From the NCBI RefSeq assembly GCF_914767665.1, contig NC_059505.1, forward strand, positions 28,455,506 to 28,519,505: a DNA stretch of 64,000 nucleotides, given 5' to 3'. Origin of the DNA: Harmonia axyridis (lineage: Eukaryota; Arthropoda; Insecta; Coleoptera; Coccinellidae). The notes beneath the pieces were generated by a model, which worked only from the letters and a program-made list of their open reading frames with translations, was not told the DNA's origin and searched no databases. Numbering within the stretch: the stretch's first letter is position 1; each line of letters starts with the position of its first letter. This document shows, piece after piece, positions 46,880 through 59,269 of the stretch. A program made the position numbers and the translations under genes.

Positions 46880-47523
46880 CCTAAGCTTATTGTATGACAT
46901 CTACAATCTATTTATTTCGACTACCACTTATCGGACTGACAGACATCTAGGATAAGAGTTAACCACAAAGAAGTGCTGTCATCGAAGGTGAGTAGCGATA
47001 GACCGGTTTCGAACATCATTATTTAAATATATTTTCACGCGGAACAAGTCATGAACAAAAGGGTGTAATCTCTTTCCACACGTTCAAACACTCACTAATC
47101 CCTCTATACATAAATACATGTTTTACGCTCGAAAGAAGTAAAAAACACTTACTCCACCGCCTCCAAGTTATAAACTTCGTGGAATACGTGGTGTGGGAAC
47201 GCCCCTTTAGGTCCCGTTCGATTACACGACTGGAAAGATTTGTGGTGAAGTTGTAGCAGAATGAGGGACTCACGGAGAAACTTTTCGGAAATTAGTTCCT
47301 TTATCCTAGGAGTTATTGTGACATCTGAAAGAGCCTTATTTCTGTTGGCTTTCTCGACGACATACCTACGACCTACGAAAGATGGAGTTTGAAGCCAATC
47401 TTCACCTGTTTTCGACCGAAGGAATGGTTTCATTCGTATCCCGTCAATACCTAACTTAACGTTGAATGAAAACACATTATGAGGCTATCGTGATGTAACT
47501 AGGTGTCTTAAAGCATTCACAGT
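46880..47523. other. Unrecognised stretch
   Basis: A 108-codon minus-strand frame at 47149-47475 shows no domain and no similarity I recognise. No repeat structure was seen. Confidence 0.3.
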
Positions 47524-47602
47524 GTAGAAAGACGAAACAATGTCGTAGAGGACATCAAATAAATCCATTTTATGTCCTCTAAGATCTTGTTTCGTCTTTC
47601 TA
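47524..47602. repeat. Hairpin, imperfect
   Basis: AGAAAGACGAAACAATGTCG then TAGAGGACAT is mirrored by ATGTCCTCTAAGATCTTGTTTCGTCTTTCT, with a loop of about 19 bases. Confidence 0.7.
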
Positions 47603-47887
47603 ATTGGCTCTAGCATCAATACAACCCGCTATCTGAATCAAGATTGCTGAGTAGAAAGTTTGCTTCAATCATTGAGGTACAGGGCGGTTCAAATTCGTTA
47701 TCTGATGGGATCTACGAACTACTTCAGTTAGAGAAAAATGGATGGTATATTTTCTAGGACTTTTTTCGAAAAAAACTGTAAACTGAATGTCGATATTTCC
47801 TTTCATTTTCGAATTTGAACCACATTTCCAAAATCTATCGGCTAGTATCATACCAGTTGTTTGTTTAATGTTTCTTATATTATATTT

Positions 47888-48095
47888 CACAGGTTGATTC
47901 ACCGGGATGGCCTATTAAACGTTTATGGAAAACTAATCATAATTTTGAGCTGAAAATCTGCATATTAGGGTCTGAGACAATGAACTTTCTCCCTAAAATA
48001 TTTTCAGATCTCTACAGCTTTCGTTTATCCCGGGAACAGACTACTACTTCCTCATTTCAAATGGCACACCCAGTATATTATTCCATCATTAGATG
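47888..48095 (+). repeat. Dispersed repeat, second copy (see 7.3 kb)
   Basis: GATTCACCGGGATGGCCTAT, TGAAAATCTGCATATTAGGG, CTTTCTCCCTAAAATATTTT and ATTTCAAATGGCACACCC follow in the same order as at 7352-7500, with about 25 extra bases near 47920. Confidence 0.7.
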
Positions 48096-48141
48096 GCGAT
48101 ATTTAAGGTGGTACCTTTTCAAATTGACACACTGTATAATA

Positions 48142-49057
48142 TAGGGTGTTTTTCTTCGAGGTATATAACTTCAAGTTGGCATTACTGTTCAAGATGGCGA
48201 CCGATTTAACAGCTGTCAAGTGATTTATTCTCAGTTTGGTTTGGCAATTCATCATGAATAGACTCACGCCTGAACAACGCTTGCAAAGAGTGCAATTTTA
48301 TTTCGAAAATAATGGTTCTGTGCGGAATACGTATCGCGTTTAGCGATGAAGCGCACTTCTGGACTCTGGTTGAATGGCTACGTCAACAAACAAAACTACC
48401 GCATTTGGAGTGAAGCTTATCCTCAAGTGTATGTCGAAACACCGTTACATCCAGAAAAACTGACTGTTTGGTGCGCTTTATGGGCTGGTGGAATCATTGG
48501 TCCGTACTTCTTCAAAACGATGATGGCCAGAACGCTACAGTCAATGGTGATCGGTATAGATCCATGATTACAAACTTTTTCATTCCTGAATTGAACAACC
48601 ATGATGTCCAGGAGCTGTGGTTCCAACAAGACGGCGCAACATGTCACACAGCTCGTGCCACAATCGATTTATTGAAAGACACTTTTGGTGACCGCCTAAT
48701 TTCACGTTTTGGACCTGTGAATTGGCCTCCAAGATCTTGTGATTTAACACCGCTAGACTACTTTCTGTGGGGCTATGTAAAGTCATTGGTCTATGTGGAT
48801 AAGCCACAAACCCTTGACCATTTGGAAGACAAAATTCGCCGTGTTATTGCCGATTTACGGCCACAAATGTTGGAAACAGTCATCGAAAATTGGACGTCCA
48901 GATTGGTCTACATTCGAGCCAAGAAATGCCAGAAATCATATTTAAAATGTAATGCCATAAGATTATCTTGCGGATAAATAAAATTCATGTCAATCGAATA
49001 ATCCATCGTTGTTTTATTGCAATTTAAAGTTCTATAGCTCTAAAAAAACACCCTTTA
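48142..49057 (+). mobile_element. Mariner-like element, internally deleted, copy 1
   Basis: The ends are AGGGTGTTTTTCTTCGAGGT and the inverse TAGAGCTATAGAAC block closing AAAAAAACACCCTTTA. The leader and transposase start (MNRLTPEQRLQRVQFYFENN at 48254) run to RNTYRV and then jump to FSDEAHF-like sequence. The remaining coding part reads WLNGYVNKQNYRIWSEAYPQ, PEKLTVWCALWAGGIIGPYF, then after a frameshift FFIPELNNHDVQELWFQQDG, ATCHTARATIDLL, NWPPRSCDLTPLDYFLWGYV and QMLETVIENW. The middle third is deleted, so it is non-autonomous. Confidence 0.9.
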
Positions 49058-50704
49058 CATATTAGAAGTCTTTATACCATGATCCAACCAGCTCACTTGG
49101 CCAGTGAGTTTTGAATGTTCTTTTGGGGTTGTTACATTTGAGTAAACCTGAACTTTTACCGTTCGGAGATTAATTACAGTGAAATCGTGGGTTGAAATTC
49201 ACGAATGAAAGGAGCACAGAACAATATTATTCCAAATTATGAATTCGGCTTAAAATCGAAATAAACCATACTAAATATCTCAACTACGGAAATTACAGCA
49301 TGGGCCTGTACCATCAAGATAAAACGAAAAATAAATCCTCTGTGGTTGCAAAATAGAGAGGGTTAGCGAAGAACAGTATAATTCTCCCGGTTTCCTACAG
49401 CTACGTGAGATATATTTATTTTGTTGCTTTCTGAGCTCCAGCATTCCATTAAAACGAAACTCCTTCTAAGAAGATAAGCGGATGATGTGGAAAGCGCTGA
49501 GCAGTTTGAATGTATCATTCGGACGAGGTATAGTCTGGCAAAAAAAAATAATGCACACTTGATACGGACGAAAAATCCGCTGAGGGGAATGAAAACATGA
49601 AAGCTTTTAATTCTGAGCAACTACAGCAGAGCAGGCGAAGTCTTATTCAAAATTCGAGAATACATTTGAACGTATTGCTTCCGAGTAGGAATTCATCAAG
49701 ACAAGAAGATTGATATTTTAACCAACTACTTTGTAATAAATGGGAAATTGGTAAAACCTTCCAAATTTAAATCGAACCAAATTCTACGCAGTGTGAGAGG
49801 TTCGAATTGTCGATAATTCATAATAAGATCTTTCAGCAACTTCTTCGTTCTGTATCTCAAGTATATTGATCATTAATGCCACATAAATTGAGTGGTCAAC
49901 ACGGTTTTTAAATTTGTCTTTCAAGGTTCAATACGCAGTTATGATGATCTGATATATTTGAACGGAATAATTCTTTGGAAAAATATTTGGTAAATAACAT
50001 GAAATTGCTTTCAATTCCCTCAACTAAGCCCCTCTGTAAGAGATCAATTGGAAAAATGGATTAGAAAAATTAGGCAGTATAGATCGGGGATTCATTGAAG
50101 TCAATAGTAACGGGAATAGTACGTCGGTCGCGAAACCGGACTTAGAGCAAAGCAATTTTTTCGAAGATTAGAGTCCTATTTTTAGGGTTGAGTTAAATAA
50201 AAAGGAAAATTTAGTAGATGAGTGAGTTCAAGGAACTTCAAGTATTTAAGAAAGAAGAAATTGTTTTACTCTAAGAAAGGACGAGCTAGGTCATTCTCAG
50301 AAGTAGAAAAACAGGGGTTTTTGATTAAGTTTCAATTTTGTTTTGTTATAAAGATAGATTAGCTTTGAGTGCGTGATTCGGGGGTGAAGTGAACAAAAAA
50401 AGAATTACAAGTCTCGTGTGAAAAGTTGAAAAGTAGTTTATTAAACTACTGGGATAAGGGCAAGTAACAGTTTAACGATCTTTTGGGTTTCTTTTTATTT
50501 TTGTCTTGTTGAGTAGTCCTGATTCTCCCAAATTCAACGTTCAATGAATAATTAGTGGATCATTTGAGATATATTTTTCTGTATTGAAAGTTTTGGCAGT
50601 TGAGTCAAATAGTACAAATTTTTGAATATTGTAACTTTGGTTTTTGCTTTATTATATTTGATTTTAAAGAATCAATTGAGTTTGATTAACCTGGAAATAT
50701 AATC
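49058..50704. other. No gene recognised
   Basis: Only short open frames are present. From about 50100 the sequence is more G-rich on the plus strand and leads into the short frame at 50705; it could be the 5' UTR of an element. Confidence 0.3.
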
Positions 50705-50794
50705 ATGTCCCCAAGAAAGAAAAATCAACAAAAAGACCTGTCCCTAGTGCGACGGGCCGAACCCACAATAACATCATATCTTTTTTATTTTTAG
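50705..50794 (+). CDS. 29-codon frame, possible start of an element or gene
   Basis: MSPRKKNQQKDLSLVRRAEP then TITSYLFYF, ended by a TAG that is itself part of a polypyrimidine-AG (TTTTTTATTTTTAG). It could be the basic N-terminus of a retrotransposon ORF1 or of a spliced host gene. Nothing downstream continues it. Confidence 0.2.
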   Translation: MSPRKKNQQKDLSLVRRAEPTITSYLFYF

Positions 50795-50855
50795 TCAGTG
50801 GAAAGCCGCTCTTCCATTGACATATATACTCCCAAAGAAGGGGTTTATTACAACT

Positions 50856-51135
50856 TGACTTGAAAATCAAGCTCGTGACATATCACATACTTGAACTTGA
50901 GTTGATTTGAGATATTTATTGCTTGACTTGATATCAAGCTACATGATATTATCTACTTGAGCTTGATACGCACGAGTTGCACGGCATATATGTCTGCAAG
51001 CTCGTGAGCGCTCAGACAAAATAAGGGGGTTCCCCGAGCTCCGAGATGACTGGAACGATCGCCAATGAGACTTTTTTAGTAGTTTTCTCGCATTTTTATG
51101 AAATTGTTAGTGGGCAGAAATACGTTGGTAGTTTT
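50856..51135 (+). repeat. Internal piece of the 33.8 kb hAT-like family
   Basis: ACTTGACTTGAAAATCAAGC, TTGCTTGACTTGATATCAAG, GCATATATGTCTGCAAGCTC and TAGTAGTTTTCTCGCATTTT match 33852-34100 in order. Both terminal parts and the transposase remnant are absent. Confidence 0.75.
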
Positions 51136-53934
51136 AGAAATCTAACATTTTGAGTATCAGCTCCAGAAAAGGAGAAAGTTACAGAGACGGTTGAGAATTG
51201 GGATGCCTAGACTGTTCCCATGAATCATTCCATTGAGGTTTTTGCGGGATTTTAGAAGAATCTATACAAACATAACTAATAAAATCATAAAACTTCTTTG
51301 GTGGCTGTTAGTTGAAAATAACTACAAAGAGTGATGTATTCTACGAAGGATACCTCATTGAAAAAATTTCAGTTGAAAATATACCATCAGCTTAAGATAC
51401 CTTAAGGTTTAACGAGGTATAACTTCCTCAAAAATGCGAATTAAACAATGTTTGTTGATTGAGACGCAACTTCAGATACTTATTCAATACACAAAACAAT
51501 CCTTAGATGAGAATTTCTGACTTAGAAAAAAAACTTCAAATGCCTCACTTGCCCCATGATATGTTTTTTTACTGTTTATTCATCGAGGCCCTATATCGAT
51601 ATACATTATTCGTTCTTCATGAAAATTGTCTCAATTTGTTTCGTTATATTGTGTTTTTTGTTCATCAGATATTTTTGGTGGTTTTACGGTAAATTATGTT
51701 TTTGTCCTCAGAGTGTATTCTCTTTTCCTCTCTTTCATTCAGAGAATTTGGTCCAGCATTCTCAAAGTCCTTATAACTGCTTTGGTACTCGCTGTTTTTG
51801 CATTTTCTTTGAGTTGGTCTTTATAGGATGAATTTGTGATTATTTTAGTACTCGAGACTCACTTGTCCCAATGTGTAATAAGAAGTGAAATTAATGTTTT
51901 GCAAAGTACGCTTATGTTTGGCAACGTTCTCAATAGCAAGCCTAATAACATGAGTTTGATGTTATATGATGTATTCTATGAAATATTTAAAGTTTTCCTA
52001 TAAATTTTGAAAAATCCTTGTTATATTTACCTGAAATTCAGACAAAAGTTGCATCATGATAAATCTCCATATCTACTTAAGTTTCACTATTTTTCATAAA
52101 GTTTTTCATTGACACCACGAGGTAATTGATTCACTCGTGAACTGTATTCATTTTTGGCGGATATATTGCCGGTCATGGAAGATATTACCGTATGGCTCAC
52201 TGTCCCCTATAGATATTCATTCCACATAACAGAATCTTTTTTTTTTAAGATGATAAAAAACACATTTCTTTACAAGCAATTCCGGTTTTTTTTTAAATAA
52301 CCATTTCAGTGACATAATAAATAAATCAGCTGAAATTGTTTTGACTGTATGGCCTGTTTAAACCCCCTGATCTCAATCCATGTAATAACTCATAATTCCT
52401 TATAAAAGCTGAATGATGATTTTACAAAATATTTATTATTATCAATCGATCATCTCATTGAATGAAATATCATCGAATGTATTTTTTTAAATTTTTTTTC
52501 GATTCTCTGTATAAAAACGTTATGTGAGACAATTGACATTTTAGGAGATGAAAGGTTGTTATTTCTGCCCATGAAAAATTTCAAGGGTTCTTCATTATAG
52601 AAAACCATAAATCAGAAATATGTGGTAGGTACACTTTTCAGAGCTTTTCTCGGAAACTATGAAAACTCCACGACCATTTCACTCAAATTGCAGTAGCTTT
52701 TAGGTTCTGAGTGGTCTCAAAGAGGCTTATAAAACGTTACCTGAAAATCGATGAAAAAAAAAAAACTGGTCGTTGTATTATAACTAGCGTTCAGTAAAAG
52801 CATAAAGTATATATACTTTTTAAAAGAAATTATCACAATAAGTGATTCATTGAAAAACGGTGAGTTATTACGCAAATAATATTATTATCAGGTTTTCCAC
52901 GAAAATGAAATCACTAGGTAAATTGTTTACATTATTCAGAAGTGTTAGAAATCGTTTCTTACCTCTTGCACCATACTGTGTTCCATTCCTTTCGTTGTAC
53001 CTTGAGTTTGTCATTTTAGTAGCTGCAGCTTCTTCTCAACTCATTCTGAAAAAAAAGTCAGAAGTTAGGGCAAATATATTTTGATTTTATTCTGAACGTT
53101 AGGTGATATCCAGGATATTCAAATCAATAATTTTCATTTACAATTTTTAATATTTATTTATTTTATATTTCGGTTTTCCTCGGGCTTGATTAGCTTCCCA
53201 TCAATTCATTCAAAAAGTGGTTTAGGCAAACTTTGAAATTTGGTGGTATTAGATATTATTTTCCTGTAAAAATATTCATGTAGAAAGTCAGATCATACTA
53301 TCAAAAAAATTATATTTTTCATTCACTTTCGACAAGGGTTATGAGAATAACTTCAACTCGAAAACTAAACCACTATGAACGGGAAACATCAAAAGACGAG
53401 TAAAAAGTTCTTGTAGGAAGTTTTTTTCAAACAGAATTTATTCGGAAAGTGGTGTAGGTACTGTATTGCTCGGGGTCACAATGATAGAAGTCACATTAAA
53501 AACACAGCTATTCCTATAACAAAGTAGGATATGCATTTGAGTTCGCCTGAAACGAGAGCCGCAGGAAATCCATTGAATTCAATGTTGTTCCAAGTCGGAT
53601 ATAACGAGAGTTAGGATAATACGAACACATTTCAAACGAATTCAATCAAACAGCTCCTTTTATAACAAGATCTTTATAGAATCGACAGAGTGGCTTTGCC
53701 AACAACGTACTCTAAAGAAGCGAAACTTCTACTGGACTTGTTGAAGTTTGGTTTGTCTTCATCGCAATCATTGCGTCAATATAAATAAATATAAACGAAA
53801 TATAAAATGAAATGAATATACAAAAAGAGTTATTCATTTTACTGTTCTGAAAGTAAACGTGAGTGTGAAATACAACATGAGTCAAATGTCCTCTGCGTGA
53901 TCTCTTACAGGACTAGATCCTGTAATCCTGTAAT
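51136..53934. other. No gene seen
   Basis: AT-rich with scattered chance open frames. No domain, repeat or RNA gene was recognised. Confidence 0.35.
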
Positions 53935-54560
53935 TTTGGAACATTCGCTGGCACAGTTTGGGCAATATCTCACCAATTCCTTGACGGATATTGGTTTTCA
54001 GATCGTCAAAAGTCTGAGGATTTCGGCATGAACACGATCCTTATCATAACCCCACAAAAAAATCCAAAGACAGTAAATCATAAGGAAAAAATCGGTAATC
54101 ATTTGGCTATATAGCGATGATAATTGGCGGTTTGCGTGACAGCTTCATCTTCAAGTACGGGCCAATCTCTCCACTATACCAAAAGGCACATCATACAGTG
54201 ACTTTCTCTCAGCAGTTACATTAGGATTTCCACTGCCCTATATGCGACAATCTAGCTTGTTTACACTATAGTCATAGTGAAAAAATTGCTTCGTCGAAGA
54301 AAATTCGATTGCAAAAAATTGTCATTCAAACATTGTTGTTCGAGCACACAATCGGCATATGTTCTACGCATTCTATGGTCAACTGGCCTTAGTTCTTCTG
54401 TAAATTCAACCTTATAAGGATGGAGATGTGAATCCAGATGGAAAATATGCCATTTATTGCCGTAAGAGAGGCCCAAATGTTGCGCGCGCCGATGAATGGA
54501 TAATTGTGGATCGTCTTCAGCACTTTCACTATCAGCAGCAGCAGCTTAGAGGTGCTAAAA
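53935..54560 (-). pseudogene. Mariner-like transposase, decayed
   Basis: The minus strand reads LGLSYGNKWHIFHLDSHLHP, YKVEFTEELRPVDHRMRRTY and ADCVLEQQ (54476-54330), the second helix-turn-helix and linker. At lower coordinates it continues with a FLWGYDKDRVHAEILRLL segment (54060-53990). Frames are broken throughout. It is related to the dead mariner duplicated at 27.3-29.4 kb (AQHLGLSYGTLW). Confidence 0.75.
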
Positions 54561-55004
54561 TCGGTTGAGTCTCAACATTCATTACATTATGTTTTTCCAG
54601 AACATGTCAGTCTCATTTTACTTCTATGTCGGTCCACCAGACAGAATGCGATCGTATTGACAGTTCTTGTGCAAAAATGTAGGAAAAAATATCGATTAAA
54701 AAATAACTAAGAGTATATTTTGATCAGCATCAGCATGATAAGATTAGAATTACATGCTGTGTACTTGAAATATCGATGTAAAAGATTAATACATGTTTTT
54801 ATGTGCTCCCTGGAACAACCAATTGACTATGTTTACGGATTATTAGTAAAGGGTTTTCCCAATAAGAGGTTTCATTTTGAAATTAAAAAAACCAGTTCAT
54901 ATCAAGATAAATCAATGGATGTTTATTTCATTGTAAAGAAGAAGGTATGCCATTATTGATGGAAAAATTTTCCATGACCTATTCACACATTTGCAGCTGT
55001 ATCG

Positions 55005-55160
55005 CGATAACTTCACAAATTCCATCTTTGAGGTGATGAATCAATTGTGGAGCATTGGCATGGACCTTATCTTTCACGTGGCCCCAAAGAAAAAACTCTA
55101 AAGGTGTTGATTCATAAGATCTCGGTGGCCAATTGTGATCACCTTTTCGATAAAAACCTA
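55005..55160 (-). pseudogene. Mariner-like fragment (WPPRS..D..PLEFFLWG region)
   Basis: Translation of the minus strand gives HNWPPRSYES, then TPLEFFLWGHVKDKVHANAP around 55140-55040, the third-catalytic-residue region of mariner-like transposases. Only this block is preserved. Confidence 0.7.
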
Positions 55161-56260
55161 CAGTCCTGAATTAGGTCTTGTTTTGGCATGAAAAACAAGG
55201 CTTAAGTTACCATAGTTAGAATGCTCCGATTCAGGCGAATATGCGCCGTTTTGTTCTATAACTTGTTGCCATTCTAAAGGTAATATCATTATGCCTCTCT
55301 CATAATCCCCTCGTAAGCAAAAAACAGTCAAAGCCTCTGTTAAAGCGAATTTTTCACCAGCAAAATTGTTCGCCAGATCCGGCTATAAGGTGGATGCATA
55401 AAAACCTTCCAACCAAGCTAACTGAGCTTCTGGCGATTCACTATCGATGTGTGTGGTCTGGCATTGTTCTAATGCTAATGGAACACAATTCCTTTCCTAT
55501 TGGACGGATCTAGCCGCTTCTAGGCTTTCTTCAAATGGTCGAATTGTTGACAGTACAGTTCCGAGTAAACAGTTGTGCCTTATAGGAAGAGCTCATAGTA
55601 TAATTCCCTGCCAATCCCACCGAACACACAGCAAAATCTTCCTGGCGTCAATCTTAGCTTGGTCACCGTTTCCGTCGGCTCACCTCATTTCGACCACGAC
55701 CGTTTTCGCTTGACGTTGTCGTAAGTGGTCCACTTTCCATCACTAGTCTTCAACCGCTTCAAAAATAAGTCGATTCTGTTGCGATTCGAAGAAGGAAATT
55801 CGGTCCATGACGTTTTTTCACGTTAACTCGTGTGTTACCCATACTTCGAGCTTCCAAACAGTTTTTGTGCAATCTTTAGCTCTTGGGCATTCAAGACAGT
55901 GCTTGCATGACGGTCGGGCTCGACGATTTTATCGACATTTTTGATCATTGGCATTCCAGTACGTGGTGCATCGTTGACACCGAAATTACCGGAACGGAAT
56001 CGACGAAACCAAAATTGCGCGAGATTGGTGGCTATTATAGTATCAAGACCATAAACACAGATGACATTTTCAGCTGCCTGGCTTGCATTTTCGCCTTCAA
56101 GAAGAAAAACTGTAGAATATTGCGTATTTTCTCTCTGCTAAAGTCAATCTTTGACGCGCGCTCAACCAAACTAATCACAAAACTGTCAGAAAAGTTTTTG
56201 TAGTACGATATCTCATCTTTCTGACGCCATTTAGTGAAACTCGATTGGACTTGTTCAACA
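55161..56260 (-). pseudogene. Mariner (irritans-like), decayed
   Basis: Pieces on the minus strand in order are a garbled N-terminus near 56190, then DARKILLCVRWDWQGIILWA, FEESLEAARSV, FALTEALTVF, YERGIMILPLEWQQVIEQNG and AY. These match the catalytic half of irritans mariners, with many stops. It abuts or interrupts the fragment at 55005-55160. Confidence 0.78.
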
Positions 56261-56264
56261 CGAA

Positions 56265-57475
56265 ATACAGATAACTAAAGCCATCTTTCGGCAAAATAAT
56301 GGATCTCTTTTTACTGCACCCAATACTTCCTCAACTCTTTGATACACCAAATTAGAAACAATAAAATTATGTTGATCAAGGAATACATAAACAAACGATA
56401 AACCAAGCAACAGTAGACGAAGGAGTAAAAACTATTGGGGATACCACAGGGCATCTTTTCGACCCCCTAATAAATTAATTGTACACTCGGTTGCATTCTC
56501 AATTAATATTCGCTTTGAATCGAATACGTAATTTCGATGTTAAGAGAATTATCTGAACAAGCGGCATCCGTTATCTTACTGTAGCGACTGGAAATTACTG
56601 AAATGAACGCTTTGCTTATTTCACAAAGACGTCTTTGTGGCGGGCTTAACAAAAGGATGTAAGCGATATCATTTCATGTCGGAAGGTTTCTGATACGTGT
56701 ACATTATGATAACTTGTAATGAAAATCTCGGTGTATGGTTTCAATTAGATCCTTTCATGTCTAAAAAAATGTTGTTTCCGAGTTTACCGAAGGTAGTGGA
56801 ATTTTTTTGCCACAATAATTGATAAGGTAGCTAGTGTAAGAGTGCTGGAATTTTTCTTACAGATTAATGTGGATAATTTCTAATTATTCATTGGAAACGT
56901 ATTTTTATGTACTATTTTCATGTTGTTCCTAAATTGGAGGTACAACGATGATTAAAAGAAGAAATGACTCATAAGAATGAGATACAGGGTGATGAAGTTA
57001 CAGTTTTTGGTGGTGCGCCACTGGTTGTTTGAAAATGTGAAACATAACCCGTGTTTTATTTGAACACTTGTAATAACTTTTAATTTTACTGACTTCACTT
57101 CGGTACTTTCCTCATCCTTTTCGATATTGTATTACTTGAATTTTTTATTTTGAATTTTTTTTATAATAATTGAGGCTTGCACTAATTACATTTCTATTCA
57201 TAAAAGTTCCTTTTTTCCTTTTGGTATTGCAATAATTATGTTATCATTACATTTTGCACGAAGCTTGGACTTGTTATTCTATATTAACACCCAAAATTTC
57301 AACTCGATGCAATCTATTGTCACTGAAAAATTACACTTTTTGGATATTCTGCTGGAATTTTCTATGGTGTTGATGATGGTATCAGCATGAGATGGTTATT
57401 CTTTAGTGTTTCATGTGTAAACGAAAAAGCAGTGAATAGAGGACACCGAAGTGGTTCTAGATATACCCCATTTGG
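56265..57475. other. No gene; one dispersed repeat
   Basis: AAATTGGAGGTACAACGATG (56934) and GAGATACAGGGTG (56980-56992) form the same pair as at 29918-30009. Nothing else was recognised. Confidence 0.4.
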
Positions 57476-57605
57476 GGTCGGTATTATAAGAAGATAACCG
57501 ACGGTTGAGCCGGGCGTCAACTACCAAATTCGGTATTTCTAGTGAGGAATTTGGTAGTTGACGCAACGATTGAGCTGTCGGTTATCCTATATAATACCGG
57601 CCCTT
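57476..57605. mobile_element. Small MITE, copy 1 (~128 bp)
   Basis: GGTCGGTATTATAAGAAGAT, AACCGACGGTT and GTCAACTACCAAATTC fold onto GAATTTGGTAGTTGACG, TCGGTTATCC and TAATACCGGCCC. A second copy is at 61466-61584. Confidence 0.85.
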
Positions 57606-57837
57606 ATTGGGTCTGACGTCTGACTTTAGAGAAAGTAATAATAAAAATGCAGGATATGCAAAAAAAATATGTGTTTTTTTTTTTTGGTTTGGTCTGACGT
57701 CTGACTTCCTTGGTTACCGATATCGAGGTACAGGGTGATGAATTTCGCTCATTTCTTTCCGAGGTCATATCATACGAACTACTCAGTAGTTTTTCTTTAT
57801 ATAAGGCCAATACCTTTCTTATTTAAAGCTTAAGAGG

Positions 57838-58678
57838 GAGCACCACCACGTGGCTGCTCACTCCAAAACGAAATTAGTGATATTTCTTCTAACACATCAC
57901 TGATTTTGATGAGGTTTTCACTCAATTTCCTTAAACAGTAATCTACATGGAAGAAAGTTTGAGAATGAAAAATGAAAAAAATTTTGGTAACTTTTCATTT
58001 TTCGTGAAAAATGTACTATGTACTTTGTACAGAGCACAGATATATTTTTAAAATATTCGTAGAAAAAGCTACCAAAAATCATCACAGAATACGTAAATAG
58101 TAATTCACGTAACAAGTCCGGAAAATATGGTTTTTTTGGACGAATAGACAAAATTCCAGGACGAGCGTTAGCGAGTCCTGGAAGTCTGTGAGTCCAAAAA
58201 AACCATTTTCGGGCGTGTTGCGTACAATATTTTTTCGGCAACCATGTAAAATAACACTATCGCTGCTGCTTTCCATATTTTATTGCGATTGCGATCAAAA
58301 AACATGCAAATTTTTGACAACTAATTTCATATGAACTGTCAGCCGTTATCTCGGTTGCTATGGATTCTATGATTCTTTTCCGGCCTAGTCCGGGAAGTAC
58401 GTACTTTCCGGACTAGGCCGGGAAATGCTACTTTCTCAGAGGAAAAGCGTCCGGGAAGTGAGCACTTCCCGGACGGTTGCCGAAAAAATATAATTTCCTG
58501 GAAATCGTCGTACATTGCTGCCCTCTACTCATTTGGTTCGAGAAAAGAAAGAAGATGAAGTGAATGTACAACTTCGTACATCGTACAAAGTCATCGCAGG
58601 AGCGCCAGAAGAAAAAAGAATGGGTACCAAAGTTGGACTGATACACAAAAACCACGTGGTGGTGATCCCTCTTATATG
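57838..58678 (-). repeat. Dispersed repeat (38.9 kb family), interrupted
   Basis: Inverse orientation to 38896-39363. The two parts, 57838-58091 and 58491-58678, are split by an insertion at 58092-58490. The right part carries CTTCGTACATCGTACAAAGT, ATCGCAGGAGCGCCAGAAG and ACCACGTGGTGG. Confidence 0.75.
58092..58490. mobile_element. Palindrome-rich insertion, ~400 bp
   Basis: It contains AGTCCGGGAAGTACGTACTT then TCCGGACT, GTCCGGGAAGTGAGCACTTC then CCGGAC, and a stem TGGTTTTTTTGGAC with TCCAAAAAAACCA at 58128 and 58193. It breaks a dispersed repeat. No protein is encoded. The style recalls the modules in UGT intron 1 and at 37.96 kb. Confidence 0.65.
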
Positions 58679-59124
58679 AATTTCTTAATGATCACAAGGA
58701 AAATCCAGGTCTGGATTAAAAAAATATGAAATGGTTGTATTCTTGGAACTTGAAACACAACCTTGTACATGGTGGGCCACATTGGACACTTTTGAATGAG
58801 AAGCTCTATTTCTATACGAGATAAACAAAGACTGATATCGGTGTCTGAGAAACTCATAGCTGTCACCGATACATACTCACAGGGTGTATTTCATTTTTGA
58901 AATATTGCTATAATTTTTTTCTGTTGCAAATTTTTCATTTCTGTAAAAACATTCTTGTAGCAACTTTTTATGTAGAATTCGATAATTGAATTTTCCGCAA
59001 ACTGACATTTCATGAGATATCGCTGTGAAAATATTTCTTCAAATGGGACACACTGTATATGTCTACATATTTCGCTAGATCTGAAAATTATCATTCCAAA
59101 AATATAGTATACATACTTGATATT

Positions 59125-59265
59125 TTTCTGAAGTCATGTTCAGAGTCCCGACAGGTGACCGGCTGAGTCGCCTGACCTAACGTCTATGGACTTTTACTTT
59201 TGGGGAAGATTGAAAGATATAATCTTCCCCATAGACGTTAGGTCAGGGGACCTATGAAGGGAGGT
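59125..59265 (+). repeat. Inverted duplication around a mariner-like motif
   Basis: The plus strand reads ESPDLTSMDFYFWGRLKDII, a mariner-type third-catalytic-residue block. CTGACCTAACGTCTATGG then reappears inverted (CCATAGACGTTAGGTCAG) 40 bases later, joined by an AAGATT/AATCTT inner stem. Confidence 0.7.
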
Positions 59266-59269
59266 TTGA

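Noticed and set aside
47149..47475. 108-codon minus-strand frame as a gene
   Set aside because: No domain, no splice support, and transposon surroundings. A random frame is as likely.
51507..51831. Three overlapping hydrophobic plus-strand frames as a membrane protein
   Set aside because: T-rich DNA gives Phe/Leu-rich frames in all three phases. No frame stands out.
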